Shown: positions 25,047-36,568 of the stretch, one piece after another
How the letters are laid out: every line of letters begins with the position of its first letter
Numbering within the stretch: position 1 is the stretch's first letter
DNA from: Plasmodium brasilianum
Taxonomy: Eukaryota; Apicomplexa; Aconoidasida; Haemosporida; Plasmodiidae
Direction of reading: 5' to 3'
NCBI RefSeq assembly: GCF_023973825.1
Contig: NC_090127.1
Coordinates: 1,460,001 to 1,524,000 of the forward strand
DNA: 64,000 nucleotides
Translations under genes and position numbers: made by a program
Notes under the pieces: model-generated
Database searches by the model: none
What the model was told of the DNA's origin: nothing
The model's input: the letters and a program-made list of their open reading frames with translations, nothing else

Positions 25047-25901
25047 ATGAGTGAAAGTGTTGAACAAATATTCGATGATTTTATATCGGACTTCTATAAT
25101 AAGAATGAAAATAGTAGAGATGGTGATACTAGTGAAAAAAAGAACGCAAATTTAATAAAAAATAGTGAAAACAAACTAATTGATGATAATATATTATTAA
25201 ATACTCTGGGGGAAAAGAATTTTTTTAAATATACCGAATATTCGTTAAGTAGCTTATACATATCTGATGAAAATATACCTATTGATGAAGATGCAAATTT
25301 TCAAAAATTAATAAATATTATTACGAAAGCATCAGATGTTAACAATAAATTTAAATGGGTGGATTATTATTTTAAATTTGATTTAAAAGAAGAATCGAAT
25401 ATATTATCACCACGGTCACAAAATAAAGATTTTCTCTTTAGAGAATATTTAGAACCAAATCATTTAAAAAACATATCATTATTAAGAAAATATGAACAAG
25501 GTGCCATCTTAAAATCATCTGAAAAAAATAAAGTAGACATTAAAATTGTTTCGGAATACATCGTTCATAGTAGTTATAAAAAGGTAATTACATCGTTTGA
25601 TTACAATTTGAGTCATAAAATTTTCGCACAAGCTCATATATTTCATAATAAATATGGAAATAGTAATCACATCGTTATCTTGGTTTTAAGGCATTACAAG
25701 GATGCAAATTTTTTAATTCCTTTATATCAAGATAGAGTTCTTGTTCAAGTGAAATCCTATTCTAATGATAATAAATATTCAGAAATAACTCAAAAAAATC
25801 TTTTACAATACGCAGAAATTTTTAAGCCTTTTATTTCTCTCAGAAAGGTTGACTACAACTTTGTGGAGCAAATCAAAGAGAAAATAACCTTTGCATTTTA
25901 A
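25047..25901 (+). CDS. Probable Mediator head subunit MED18
   Basis: A single exon encodes 284 residues. I read it as MED18, the beta-barrel subunit of the Mediator head that contacts RNA polymerase II. The evidence is an ordered match to human MED18. An early EY-L block with a following helix (FQKLINIITKASD) corresponds to MED18 residues about 20-45. The middle has F-D-Y-N-L..K-I-F-A-Q-A-H-I-F like the family's FRMDHEFVAKGHLF. A C-terminal LLQYAEIFKPFISLRKVD matches the family ending NFAEQLKPLVHLEKID. Human MED18 is 208 residues; the excess here is an acidic N-terminus and an insert. A second in-frame ATG at 25047 follows a possible upstream ATG at 25037 (ATGAGTAAAAATGAG) that is out of frame. 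Confidence 0.65.
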   Translation: MSESVEQIFDDFISDFYNKNENSRDGDTSEKKNANLIKNSENKLIDDNILLNTLGEKNFFKYTEYSLSSLYISDENIPIDEDANFQKLINIITKASDVNNKFKWVDYYFKFDLKEESNILSPRSQNKDFLFREYLEPNHLKNISLLRKYEQGAILKSSEKNKVDIKIVSEYIVHSSYKKVITSFDYNLSHKIFAQAHIFHNKYGNSNHIVILVLRHYKDANFLIPLYQDRVLVQVKSYSNDNKYSEITQKNLLQYAEIFKPFISLRKVDYNFVEQIKEKITFAF

Positions 25902-26326
25902 AATTTTAAACAGCTTAATCATAGGAATGTACATATGCACGTTTGCATGTATGTATGCACTTATTGTGGGTTTGTGTGTGTTTTTACATTTATGTTAGGA
26001 AGAAGTTATATGCACCTATTAACCCCTGGAATCCCTTCTTTAATATTTTAAAAGAGTTTCTTTTTTATTGTATTTTGTTGTTTATATATGAAATTCACAA
26101 AATTTTTACGAAAAATTAGTATATATAACTGTATGAATACATAAATTTTTGGGTAAACATGAATATACATATGTATATATATATATATTTTTTTTTTTTC
26201 GCGTTACCACACTTTTTACAGTCTTTTCGTATTAGTTATATTCATATATCAATATAAATTTTTTTTATTAAATATATTTAAACTTTTAGTATTGCACAAA
26301 AATTTTGAATTATATACATTCTGTTT

Positions 26327-26829
26327 TCATACTTTTTTATTATTAAATAAAATAGGCTTCTCTGTTTCTATTTCTAGAATGCTATTATCTTCTATCATTG
26401 TATCAACCTCCATTGGTAAAGTATTGACCTCAGTGCTGTTGCACGATTTATGAGAATCGAATTTTTCTACTCCAACTTTTTCTTCACTCTCATTCTCGGA
26501 ACTTTCGAATTCTTTACATATTTCCGATATACCTCTAATTAGAAAAAATACTTTTTTTAATATTTTTTTAATTTATTTATCTAGATATTCATAAATATTA
26601 TTAAATATTCTTATATATTTTTATAAATATTTATGTATATCTCTTTTTTTTTTTTCTATTTGATTTAATACCCGTCTTCTATATTATACCAGAACTTATA
26701 CGAATTATCAACGTCAGACAATGTAGAATTAGAAAAATCGTCAGCTTCTTCATACATAGAAAGACTCTTAGTTTCATTTGTTTTTATAACAATATCTTTT
26801 TTCGATAACTCCTCTCTTTTGTATTTCAT
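26327..26829 (-). CDS. Small acidic protein, two exons, unknown function
   Basis: Neither exon stands out alone. Exon 1 is 26829-26672 (starts MKYKREELSKKD), with donor GTATTA. A 137-bp intron ends TCTAATTAG, and exon 2 is 26534-26327 ending FNNKKV and TGA. The join falls in phase 2 (GG|A) and gives 121 residues, rich in Glu, Ser and Asn, with no membrane segment or motif I recognise. Base composition of both exons is clearly richer than the surroundings. An extra upstream exon cannot be excluded. It lies between the MED18-like gene and the kelch gene, converging with the former. Confidence 0.6.
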
Positions 26830-27856
26830 GATGTTTTATCTACTATATTATTTATAGGAATAATATTAAACTTGTATATTTTTTAAACAAAATATTGCAT
26901 GTATTGTTTTACTAACTACTTTTCGTTTTTTTTTTTTTTCTTTTACTACGTTATTGAACATTTTTCTATATATTATTTTGGGAAATAATAAAATATAGGT
27001 ATATATTTTTTTTTTTTTTTTTTTACATAATTGTTATCATTGTAAAAAAAAAAAATAATACTTTTGATAATTATGTAATATTTGCAAGATTGTATATAAA
27101 AAAATATATGCATTATTTGTCTATTTCCATTATTATAGTGTTTTTTTTTTTTTAAATTTGCATTAATATGAGACATTCGTTTAATAAGTTTATTTGTATC
27201 CTTGAAAAGGTATTATAAGATCTACGGGTATTTGTAAAAATACCACATAATATTAGTTAATGTAACATAAATATAAAGCATCCTTGAAAAAAAGAAAAAT
27301 TAAAGTGTAAGATATATATATATATATATATATAGAGTGGATGTCATATATAAGAGATAGAAAAAGTATAAAATGGGCTAAAAAGTAAAAAGAATCAAAC
27401 AAGCGAAAAAAAAAAAAAAAGATTGAGGCATTTTGCGTATAAACCAGATATAATATGTATTCACACAAAGGAACATTACCCAAATAAAGGAGTCCATAAG
27501 GAACATTAAAAAACGAGCTCTTTCCGTCAAAAATTTTAATTTTACAATAAAATCATTAAAAATTGTTTAAAAAAGGAAAAAACTAATAAATGGTGATATA
27601 ATAAAAAATGGAATAAGAAAATGGTGATATAGCTATCATCTGGTAGAGGAAATGGTATGGTCCTTTGAAAGGTGTGATCCTCACTCTTAAGTCATCGAAT
27701 AGTAGCATATGTGGGCATTCTTCTTATCTCTCTCATTATATATATACATACATACATATGTAAGTACATACGTATAAGAATAAACACACACATACATACG
27801 TACATAAATACACATATATATACATATGCATGCAATGTCCACATATGAGACACATA
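26830..27856. other. Intergenic, with a GC-richer island
   Basis: This holds the 5' flank of the small acidic gene and the 3' flank of the kelch gene. A GC-richer island at about 27600-27730 is open on both strands (minus: MLLFDDLRVRITPFKGPYHF; plus: YGPLKGVILTLKSSNS). I cannot tell whether it is 3' UTR or a small exon. Confidence 0.5.
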
Positions 27857-29659
27857 CTATTCTTGAGTTTTGTCTTCTCCCGCTTTGTTAACCTCACATT
27901 CAGTGCTTTCCTTTTTTGTTGTATTGTCGACATTTGTTGGAGCTATATCCTTAGGGTCATTTTTCTCGTTATTCCCATTACTCCTATTATTCTCATCATT
28001 CTCATTATTCTCATTATTCTCTTTTTTTTCATCATTTCCTGAATTTTTTTTTTTTAAAAGTGATACTTCCCTGTCAATATTTTCTATATGTACATTAAGC
28101 ATTTGTATACTTCTTGTTAGGGCCTCAAATAAAATTTTAAAATCTTTTATGTCTAGACTGTATGTATGGATAATTTTTTGCATTTCTGATACATTATTTG
28201 CAGTTTCTTCTGATTCTTTCTTAACTTCAAGGACATAATTAGAAAATCTCTTTATTTCGTTTCTCATAGTCATAATAGACACACTTGTGCATAGAGGTGC
28301 AAATCTACACACATTAGAGGTGGGATCATTATTAGCATTTTTCCCACCAAATAGAAAAAAAGCTTTCGTTTGAGAATGTAAATTTAAGGTACCATAATCA
28401 TAACAGTTATGTATCTGTTTAGATGCTATCTGACAATTAAACCAACAATTAGATGGAATATCATATACATATAAATCAGGAATACTATAATTAGAAAACC
28501 AACCAGAACACAAGCCACCAGATATCCACATATTTTTATCGATAATAACAGCTCCATGTTTCCATCTTGCACAAGGTGCTTCCCCAGATGAGTTTTTGAC
28601 TAATGTCCAATTTTCATTTTTGATATTATATACCCATAATTCATCTGTTGGAGATCCTTTACTATTTAAATCTCCACCAAATAAATAAAGAAAACTATAA
28701 CTGATATTATCTTTCGTTGTTCTATCTAACCAAACAAGAGAAGAAAAAACTCTTCCTGAAGGACTTATACCTTTATGCTTAATTTCTGACCATTCTCCTC
28801 CAACAAATTTATACCCAGTTTTTAATAATTCATTATTTCTATTTAGTCCTCCCCAAATAATTGTTGTATAAGTACTAGGGCAGAACGTATATGCATGTCC
28901 AAATCGTGATCCTGGAATGGAATCTAATCTGTAAGAATATTTCGACCATGCATCTTCCGAAAAGTCATACATATAACAGTCCTTTGCTACTATGTTAGGT
29001 CCACATAATCCTCCAAACACTAATAAAGATGGATTATAATTAGCATTATATGTTAGTGTCATGGATGAATATGCTCTTTTTCCAGGATTTACACTCAACT
29101 TTTTAGAAGTAAATGTATTAGGACCATATGTAAAAATTAAGAATTCGTCCAAATATTCATTATGCGAATTTATTCCACCATAAATAAAGAACTCATTCTC
29201 ATATTCTACTATTGAGTGACCGTACTTTTTTGTAAACACTTTATTATCATGATAAATATGAGACAAAAAAAACTCTGGTGGAGACATAACACAATCTGCT
29301 ACTCGGGCATTGGGATTGGTATTGGATTTTCCCTCATCTTTCAGTTTAGAAGCACTATATTGATTTTTAAATGATTTGGAGTCATTTGAATTTAATATAT
29401 GCTCATCTTGAGAGCCCCTTTTAGTGTTTAAACTCTTCGTCGATTTGAGAGTTTCTGATTTTTGTATAGATGTTTTTCTATTTTCTTCTTGGATATTATC
29501 AGAACTTTTCGCACTACTCATTTTACTTAAAGACTCTGCTTTATCTGTAGTATTTTTTTTTTGGAGAGTTGAATTCCTTGATTTTCTGTTGAATAATTTT
29601 CTTTGCTTTTCACCATCCGAAAATTCATCATTACCCGAAAAATCAGATATGTCCGACAT
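27857..29659 (-). CDS. Kelch-repeat protein with C-terminal coiled coil
   Basis: A single exon encodes 600 residues. A basic and Ser-rich N-terminus (1-120) leads into about five or six kelch blades at roughly 125-440. The typical elements are visible: YGHSIVEYENEFFIYGG, RAYSSMTL..LLVFGG, RFGHAYTF..IIWGG, SFLYLFGGDL..DELWVYNI and ARWKHGAVI..MWISGG. A helix-rich stretch (about 470-545) follows, then a low-complexity Asn/Glu tail ending EDKTQE. There is no BTB domain, so this is not the K13 type. Proteins of this kind are usually interaction platforms; the partner is unknown. The start at 29659 (MSDISDFSGNDEFSDGE) has no better alternative. Confidence 0.88.
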   Translation of the reverse strand: MSDISDFSGNDEFSDGEKQRKLFNRKSRNSTLQKKNTTDKAESLSKMSSAKSSDNIQEENRKTSIQKSETLKSTKSLNTKRGSQDEHILNSNDSKSFKNQYSASKLKDEGKSNTNPNARVADCVMSPPEFFLSHIYHDNKVFTKKYGHSIVEYENEFFIYGGINSHNEYLDEFLIFTYGPNTFTSKKLSVNPGKRAYSSMTLTYNANYNPSLLVFGGLCGPNIVAKDCYMYDFSEDAWSKYSYRLDSIPGSRFGHAYTFCPSTYTTIIWGGLNRNNELLKTGYKFVGGEWSEIKHKGISPSGRVFSSLVWLDRTTKDNISYSFLYLFGGDLNSKGSPTDELWVYNIKNENWTLVKNSSGEAPCARWKHGAVIIDKNMWISGGLCSGWFSNYSIPDLYVYDIPSNCWFNCQIASKQIHNCYDYGTLNLHSQTKAFFLFGGKNANNDPTSNVCRFAPLCTSVSIMTMRNEIKRFSNYVLEVKKESEETANNVSEMQKIIHTYSLDIKDFKILFEALTRSIQMLNVHIENIDREVSLLKKKNSGNDEKKENNENNENDENNRSNGNNEKNDPKDIAPTNVDNTTKKESTECEVNKAGEDKTQE

Positions 29660-31989
29660 TTTAATTTTTCAATATCCAGATATTTCACTATTTTACCTTT
29701 ATTATACCCGTAAAAGTTAGCTTTACTTCACTTTTTTTTTTTTTTTTTTTTTACAACAAATTAACACACAAATGTCGTAATTTTTGCGTATTTTTCATGT
29801 TCTTGCAAGTTTTAATCTTGTTATTCACAAGAACAAAATAAATTAAAAATATGTACGTGTAAGATGATCATTCATATATATATGCATATATATATATGTA
29901 TACATAATTATGTGACGTCTTATTTATTTAACTGTAATTTTTTATTTTTTGGAGGTTATTTAAAAAGGGAGTTAAATAACCATCTACTTTCTTTTTTCCC
30001 TGGTGACCCCTCTTAAAACTCGAAGGAAGAAATTAAAAAATAAATTAAATAAAAAAAAGACAAATAAGAAAAATGTATTATTTAAATAAAATTCAAGAAT
30101 ATAAAACCATATCAGAAAGGTGTATGTGTTTTTTTTTTTTTTTTTTTCCTTTTTTAAAAAAAAAAAAAAAAAAAAGACAACAATTTTACAACTTTTTAAA
30201 AGCCTTCATACAAAAACTCATATAATTAATCTTATATGATTTTAAGAATAAATGTTGAACACTATCATAAATATTAAAAACATAATTATTCTTTTAATAT
30301 TCTTCGTATTTATTTTTAATTCAAACATGTATAAACATGTGTAATTTATACATAAAAAAACAAAAAAAAAAAATTTGAAAACTTTGAAAGGAGGGTAATT
30401 AGCTAGCTGTTACTTGTAAAATATATTTAATTTGCTCATTTTTTTTCGCCTTACAACATATTAAAATGAAATTGATGAATTTATATATTTAGGTATATAT
30501 ATATATATATATGTGCGTATGTGTGTATATATATATATATCATATTACTGATGCTTATTGTTCACCTATTTTTTTCCTTTATGAGGAAAAACCCTACATT
30601 TTAATTGTACATCAAACTTATAAACAAAAATATAAAAGGAACATTTGCTCAATCCATACTCTTAAAATAAATATGAGTCTATAACAAATAACCCATAATG
30701 AAGACAAAAAATACAAGTTAAATGGAACAATCATGTGAGAACGCATTTAAATGTTTTTTGATATGAAATATAATATACCAAAACGTAAAATTAAAAATAT
30801 TATATGCTTTTGAAGGGAAAAGGAAATAAGGCAAACATGTTAAAGCATTAATAGCATTTTAAATTAATACCTACAGTGTTTCTTTTTACAGTCTTTCCCA
30901 TTCGCTTTTTTTTTTTTTTTAAATAATGGTAGATTAAATATAAGACAGTTTGAGGTTTTCATAATAATAATAAAAGTTATTCAGAAGTGTAAGAATGTCT
31001 TATTTTTATTTTTTCCAAAGCATAAAAATTTATATAAATTCAACATTCAATCAAAATGGGTCAACTGTAATAATTTAATTTAGATAGCATATAAAGGACG
31101 CAATTAAAAATTGTGGGTTATTTTGAGGTTTATTTTAGGTTGTTAAATGATGTGTATACACTTTTTTTAAAGAAAAAAAGTCTACATGTGCAATAAAAAT
31201 AGTTCTATGTTGATTTTTTTTCTTTCTTTTTTTTTTTATATAACCCTTTTGAAGAATTTTTTTTTTTTTTTTTTTTTCTGCTTTTCCCCTTGATACTATA
31301 GTTCATATGTTTTTTTATTTTAACTTTCTTTATTCTTCAGATATGGTACAGTATATAACGCTAAATTAAAAACAAGGAATTAAAAATAATATTAGTCAAA
31401 AAAAAAAAAAAAATAAAAGAGTACTGTAATGTGAAATTAAGTTTTAAATATATATTATTATATCTTGTTATATTTTATTTTAATATAAGCTCATAATTTT
31501 ATATTTAAAATAATATAGAAAAGTGATTTGTCTATTTTCTTTTTTTTTTTTTATTTTTTAGTTTTCGTTTTTGTTGTTATATTTTATTATTTATTGTTGC
31601 TTTGTCATTGTGCTTGTTCTGTTTTATTATTTAAATATTTATTCTTCATATTTCTTCATTTTCCTTCATATTTCTTCATTTTCTTTCATTTTCCTTCATT
31701 TTTCTTCATTTTCCTTCATTTTTCTTCATTTTCCTTCATTTTTCGTCATTTTTCTTCTTTTTTTCTTTTTTTTACACTTTAATCTTCTTTTAAGTGTCGT
31801 ACACTCGAATATATATATATTTTTTTTTATTATGTAAATCTCTTTCAATAATTTTATACATTTTATTCTACATATTAATATTTAATTTAAAATTTAAAAG
31901 ATTACACTTTGTGGTTACACTACAGTTATCATAATAGTTGGTAAAATGTTTGTATTTTTTTGATTATGATATATTTTAGCGGATACTTG
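29660..31989. other. Divergent promoter gap
   Basis: This lies between divergent kelch (-) and seven-helix (+) genes. It contains poly(T)/poly(A) runs and a TTCATTTTCC-type tandem repeat listed separately. I see no gene. Confidence 0.6.
31645..31770. repeat. TTCATTTTCC/TTCATTTTTC tandem repeat
   Basis: About a dozen copies of a 10-11 base unit (TTCATTTTTC, TTCATTTTCC, TTCATATTTC) lie head to tail upstream of the seven-helix protein gene. The open frames across it are repeat artefacts. Confidence 0.85.
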
Positions 31990-32000
31990 TAAAAACGACA

Positions 32001-32108
32001 AATGTACGGGTATATGTGCAACGTGTGAACAACACATATATACGTATTCATCGTTTTAAAGCCATATCTCTGTGCAAAAGAAGCACAAGAAGTTTGGGCT
32101 TTACAGCA
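32001..32108 (+). ncRNA. Possible H/ACA snoRNA
   Basis: A first hairpin pairs TATATGTG (32011-32018) with CACATATA (32033-32040). A second has an outer stem AAAGCC (32058-32063) with GGCTTT (32097-32102) and an inner stem GTGC (32072-32075) with GCAC (32083-32086), leaving an internal loop. ACA follows at 32103-32105, three bases before the proposed end. Sixteen bases separate the inner stem from ACA, as the H/ACA rule requires (14-16). The H box between hairpins is not convincing. The region is GC-richer than its surroundings but also lies in the leader of the next gene. Confidence 0.42.
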
Positions 32109-32269
32109 ACTGACTCCGTAGGTTGACGATTGTACTTTATTGAAAAAAGACTTACATAGCAAAAGCAGTAACAAAAGTATAAGAAGCACTGCAAGTGTAA
32201 ATTTTGGTACAATAAAAAAAATAAAAGTTTTAGACGCTACTAATTAATTATAGAAAGGATCAAAAAAAT

Positions 32270-34554
32270 ATGACAAAAATATTTAAGCGCTTTTTTATTT
32301 TTTTGGGGTTTTTGGTATCAATTATAGTACAAAATGATGTGAAAGGTAAAGTATTCCATGGAGATTTTAATATAAAAAAAAATGAGAAGATTCATTATTT
32401 AACAAAATTTAGTTGTAGTATAGGAACCTGCGAATTCAACATTAAAATGAGGCTTAAGGATAATATATTTACAAAATTGCTTCATAACTACTATAAAATT
32501 AATAGTAGATTATCAAATGATGGAGAAGACAATGTAAATAGTAAGTTGTTTAATATGGATTATGATAATGCATATTATGTATTAACCAACAATAATCTAC
32601 AGCCTCTAACCCAAAGAATAACTCTAATGCTTGATATTGAGCAAAACTATGTAAATAAATATGAAAAATGTTTTGCTTTTGGAAATTTAAGGAGTGTACA
32701 TAGGTTCAAGATACCTTTTCATTTTAAATATTCCGATTTAATTAATAGTAAAACATACAACATTAAGAATTTTATAAATAATAAACATTCTATGTCTTTT
32801 ACTAGTACTTATAGTGAACTAAAAAATAATAAATATTTGCAGTCGGAAATTTCAAATCATGCACTACTTATTAATGAAAAAAATGAAAACTATGAATATA
32901 AAAATATTTATGCTAAAACGACACATCGAGTTCATGTATGGTTTTTAATGTTTGATGATTGCTATGATAGCTTTATTCATAATTTGAAATTAAACATAAG
33001 AGCTAAATTAGCATACTGGGAATACTTACTAAAAGCATCAAACAAAAAAGATATTTCAAACTTATCATCTGCAGAATTAAATATCAGTGGTAGTCAACAT
33101 GATATTAGTGACGATCATGATAATGATAGAAGAATAAAGGACTATGATGCAAAATATTACAAATCAAATAATTTTGATAAAAATACACTTTTAGAAAATC
33201 CTAAAAGGCTTTTATTTTTAGAAAATAATTTCACAAAAGGCGAGGTAGAAGATATGTCTTTTTTTCTCAAGTATCATAATTTTAAAAACATGAAAAATTT
33301 TACTAATATGTATAATAATTTATATAAAAATGGGTTCTATGAACAAGTAATAGATTATATATATGAAAATGAAGGGTTTAAAGTAGAATATGAAGTAAAT
33401 ATATTTCAAACAAACAATTCTCATTTTTCGTACGAGTTATTACATTCTCCTATACTTACATTCATTTTAACTATTCTATATATCTTTTTAATTTTTCAAT
33501 ATGGTAATAGAATTATTCAAAACATTGTATCGAAGGAGCATAAACATGCAATGGTCTTGTGTGTTGCTGTTGTAATATTAATACAGTTAATATCTAACTT
33601 TTTATTACTTATACATTTACTAGTATATTCAAAAAACGGTATTGGAATTGAACTTTTTAAGATATCTTTTAATATACTAAATTTTTTAACTCAAATTATT
33701 ATGTGTACCATGTTGCTTTCATTGAGTTATGGCTTAACCATTTTTGAGGCAAGATTTAACATTTTTTCAAGAATCAAAATTATATTTGGTATTATCACCT
33801 TCTTCCACGTAAGAATAAATTCCACACACGTATGAACACATATATCCGTATGCATATATTCATGTATCACGCAATGAGGAATGCAAAAATAAATATATTT
33901 TCCATCCAAATTTTAAAATTTAAATGCGTAGATTAAACTTTGTAATCCATCTTTTTTTTTTCTTTTTTTTTTTTTCTTTTAGTTTAAATGTTTATAAATT
34001 ATGTTCTTTAAGTAGTATAATTTTTTATAATATGGTGTTTGCATTTTATAAATACTGATAATTATATTTTTAATTTATATGTGTACATATATATTGACCA
34101 CTACCTTTATTATTTGTAGGTTGTTTTAGTTATATTAGATAACACGTATATTAAGGAATCCTCCTCGAAATATTTTGACAATGATAACATAACCGGATAT
34201 ATCATACTAGCTTTAAGAGTATTGTTAGCAATTGTATATCATGTTAATATAAATAATTTATTTTTAGAAGCCAAAATAGCCCCTATTCGTAACTTTTTAA
34301 AGAAAATGTACATATATGGTCTATTTTACATATTCTCATTTCCCATAATTTTTATGATATGTTATATATTTGATACTTATTGGAGACAAAGGTTCATGTT
34401 GTTTGGAACTGCTTTTCTGCAGTTCATATCAACTTATTTTATTATAAAAATGTTCTTAACAAACTCAGAATATTTTAAAGTTTCGGACATGTCAGCTAGT
34501 GACCTTCCTGGAGGAACTTCTAGCTGGTTTAATCAGAAAACGCATACATATTAA
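32270..34554 (+). CDS. Seven-helix membrane protein, TMEM145/GPR180 family
   Basis: Two exons, 32270-33808 and 34120-34554, join in phase 0 across a 311-bp intron (CAC|GTAAGA ... TTTGTAG|GTT), giving 657 residues. A signal peptide (about 1-25) is followed by a luminal domain of about 375 residues. Its start, K-V-F-H-G-D-F..YLTKFSCSIGTCEF, matches the family's HG-F..LTRFCF pattern, and it contains an R-V-H-V-W-F-L block like the family's WWYIALSKC. Seven hydrophobic helices run from about 400 to 640, starting at ILTFILTILYIFLIF. The tail (FKVSDMSASDLPGG) is short. The family is also called GOST or GpcrRhopsn4 and functions in the secretory pathway or as orphan receptors; no ligand is known here. 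Exon 1 alone would give a truncated four-helix product. Confidence 0.85.
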
Positions 34555-36286
34555 ATAAAAATAAGATTTCTACCATAATTGCCTTGTTTCATCATATATT
34601 CATTTCTTTGCCATTGTTGTTGTGTATACATAAATATACATATGTATAAATATATGTATATAATCATATATGTACATATTCATATATCTATATATTTATA
34701 TATGTGTATATTCGTATATGTATGCATAATTATATGCATGTACGTATGTATATATATGTGTGTGAGTACACATGCTTATATCATCTTTTAGTACATAAGC
34801 AATTATATTTAAATGTGTGTATACATGCATATATAATATTTTAGTACATAAGCAATTATATTTAAATGTGTGTACACATGCATATATAATATTTTAGTAT
34901 ATAAGCAATTATATTTAAATGTGTGTATACATGCATATATAATATTTTTGTACATATATGTATAAATATTTACTATATATATATATATACATATATATAT
35001 GTATATGCATACTATATATAGGTATCTGTGTTTTTTTTTTTTTTTTTTTGTTTTGTCTTATATTAAAAATTTTAATTAATGATTTGTTTCACAATTCCTT
35101 AATTCCTTAAGCTTTTGTATGCGTATTAAAATAGAAAAAAAAAAAAAAAATTAAAACAAAACAAAACAAAAAATAAAAATTTAAAGCCAAAATGAAAATA
35201 TGCATTATTAAAACAAGCACTCTAATACTATTAAAAAGTTTTGTTTTTATTTATGAATATACTTTTTTTTTTTTTTTTTTTTTTGATTATACTAAAAAAA
35301 AAAATTATACATATAATAAAATAACTATGTAAGAAGATACAATTCGTAAAATTTATGTACGGTATAAATTTTTATTTTATTTTATGATATTTTTTTAGTA
35401 TCAATATTTTACACTTTTATATTATTTATTATTACCATATAATGTTATCACCTCATTCAATTTATGCGCTAAGGTTTAATTACACCTTTTTCGCATAAAT
35501 AAATATTGTTAAGTTATATAAAGTATACATACATAAGTATGTGATAAATCCCTTTAAGCGGATAACTTTGCCAAAAGTAGAAGCATATTAAGAAGAAAAA
35601 GCTAAAAAATTTAATTGAAGAGTTTATTTAAGTGTTATTTAGACGTAAAAAACAGACGAGTTGACCATTTTCAGTGTGAAGACTTTATTTTATGTCAAAG
35701 CAGTTCATAGTACATTGTAAATTTGTAAATGTATATATGTACATGCATATTTATATTTTTATGTTGTGCAAAATTGAAATAATTCTCTGAAGACTAAAAG
35801 ATAGCTTTCGGAAAAGTGCAAACGTATTTTAAAATGCAAAACAATATAGGGATTAAATTTAAAAAGTGAAATAACAATAATACATGTTTCATATATTTTT
35901 TTTTTTTTAATTAAATCAAACACCTATACTTGTTTGACGACATGACACAAAAGTAAAAGGCTGAAAAAAATAAAGAGAAAATATATTTAACAATTTGTTT
36001 TGTATTATTGCTTAAAGAATATAAACATATACAATACAAAATTAAATAACGTACAATTTTAGCGATCAAAATGTGTATATACTTATAAGCATTTATATAT
36101 TAATGGAAATTATTAGTGGAACAGAAGAAAATTCTATATATACTATTTTTAGTTATATATATTATTATACAGTATACATACCTTAATTTTGTTTCACTTT
36201 ATAACTTGCAAAATAAAAAACAAATACTTTAAAACATATTTTATTTATTTGTATATAAATTTATATATACGTTCGTATTCACCAAA
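34555..36286. other. Intergenic with a 53-bp tandem repeat
   Basis: This lies between two plus-strand genes. It contains the 53-bp repeat listed separately, T runs at about 35030-35050 and 35263-35285, and otherwise low-complexity AT sequence. The stretch at about 35540-35720 is slightly GC-richer and is probably the upstream region of LC8. Confidence 0.6.
34787..34949. repeat. 53-bp tandem repeat, three copies
   Basis: The unit starts near GTACATAAGCAATTATATTT and recurs at 34791, 34844 and 34897 with only one or two changes per copy. It is intergenic, downstream of the seven-helix gene. Confidence 0.92.
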
Positions 36287-36568
36287 ATGGCCGATAGAAA
36301 ATCGAATAAAAATGCTGTTGTAAAAAATGTAGATATGACCGAAGAAATGCAAATAGATGCTATTGACTGTGCTAATCAAGCTTTGCAAAAATATAATGTA
36401 GAAAAAGATATTGCTGCACATATAAAAAAAGAATTTGACAGAAAATACGATCCCACATGGCATTGTGTAGTAGGAAGAAATTTTGGTTCTTATGTTACGC
36501 ATGAAACTAAAAATTTTATTTACTTTTATATTGGGCAGGTAGCTATATTGCTATTCAAATCAGGTTAA
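36287..36568 (+). CDS. DLC1: Dynein light chain LC8 (DYNLL type)
   Basis: A single exon encodes 93 residues, against 89 in human DYNLL1. It is almost identical to the family through [20 protein letters not shown], the TWHC turn and [12 protein letters not shown] ending in [15 protein letters not shown]8 is a homodimeric hub that binds short linear motifs in dynein intermediate chain, myosins and many other proteins. All peptide-groove residues look intact. The four extra residues are at the N-terminus ([14 protein letters not shown]). Confidence 0.98.
   Translation: MADRKSNKNAVVKNVDMTEEMQIDAIDCANQALQKYNVEKDIAAHIKKEFDRKYDPTWHCVVGRNFGSYVTHETKNFIYFYIGQVAILLFKSG

Noticed and set aside
27625..27700. 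tRNA-like signals (TAGC..TGGTAGAG and GGTGTGATCC)
   Set aside because: The A-box resemblance is good, but the B box has two mismatches, the T arm does not pair and the acceptor stem has only five pairs; no cloverleaf forms.
31929..32189. Minus-strand frame with a signal-peptide-like start (MLLILLLLLLLC)
   Set aside because: It lies in the leader of the plus-strand seven-helix gene, has no further exons, and ends in low-complexity sequence.
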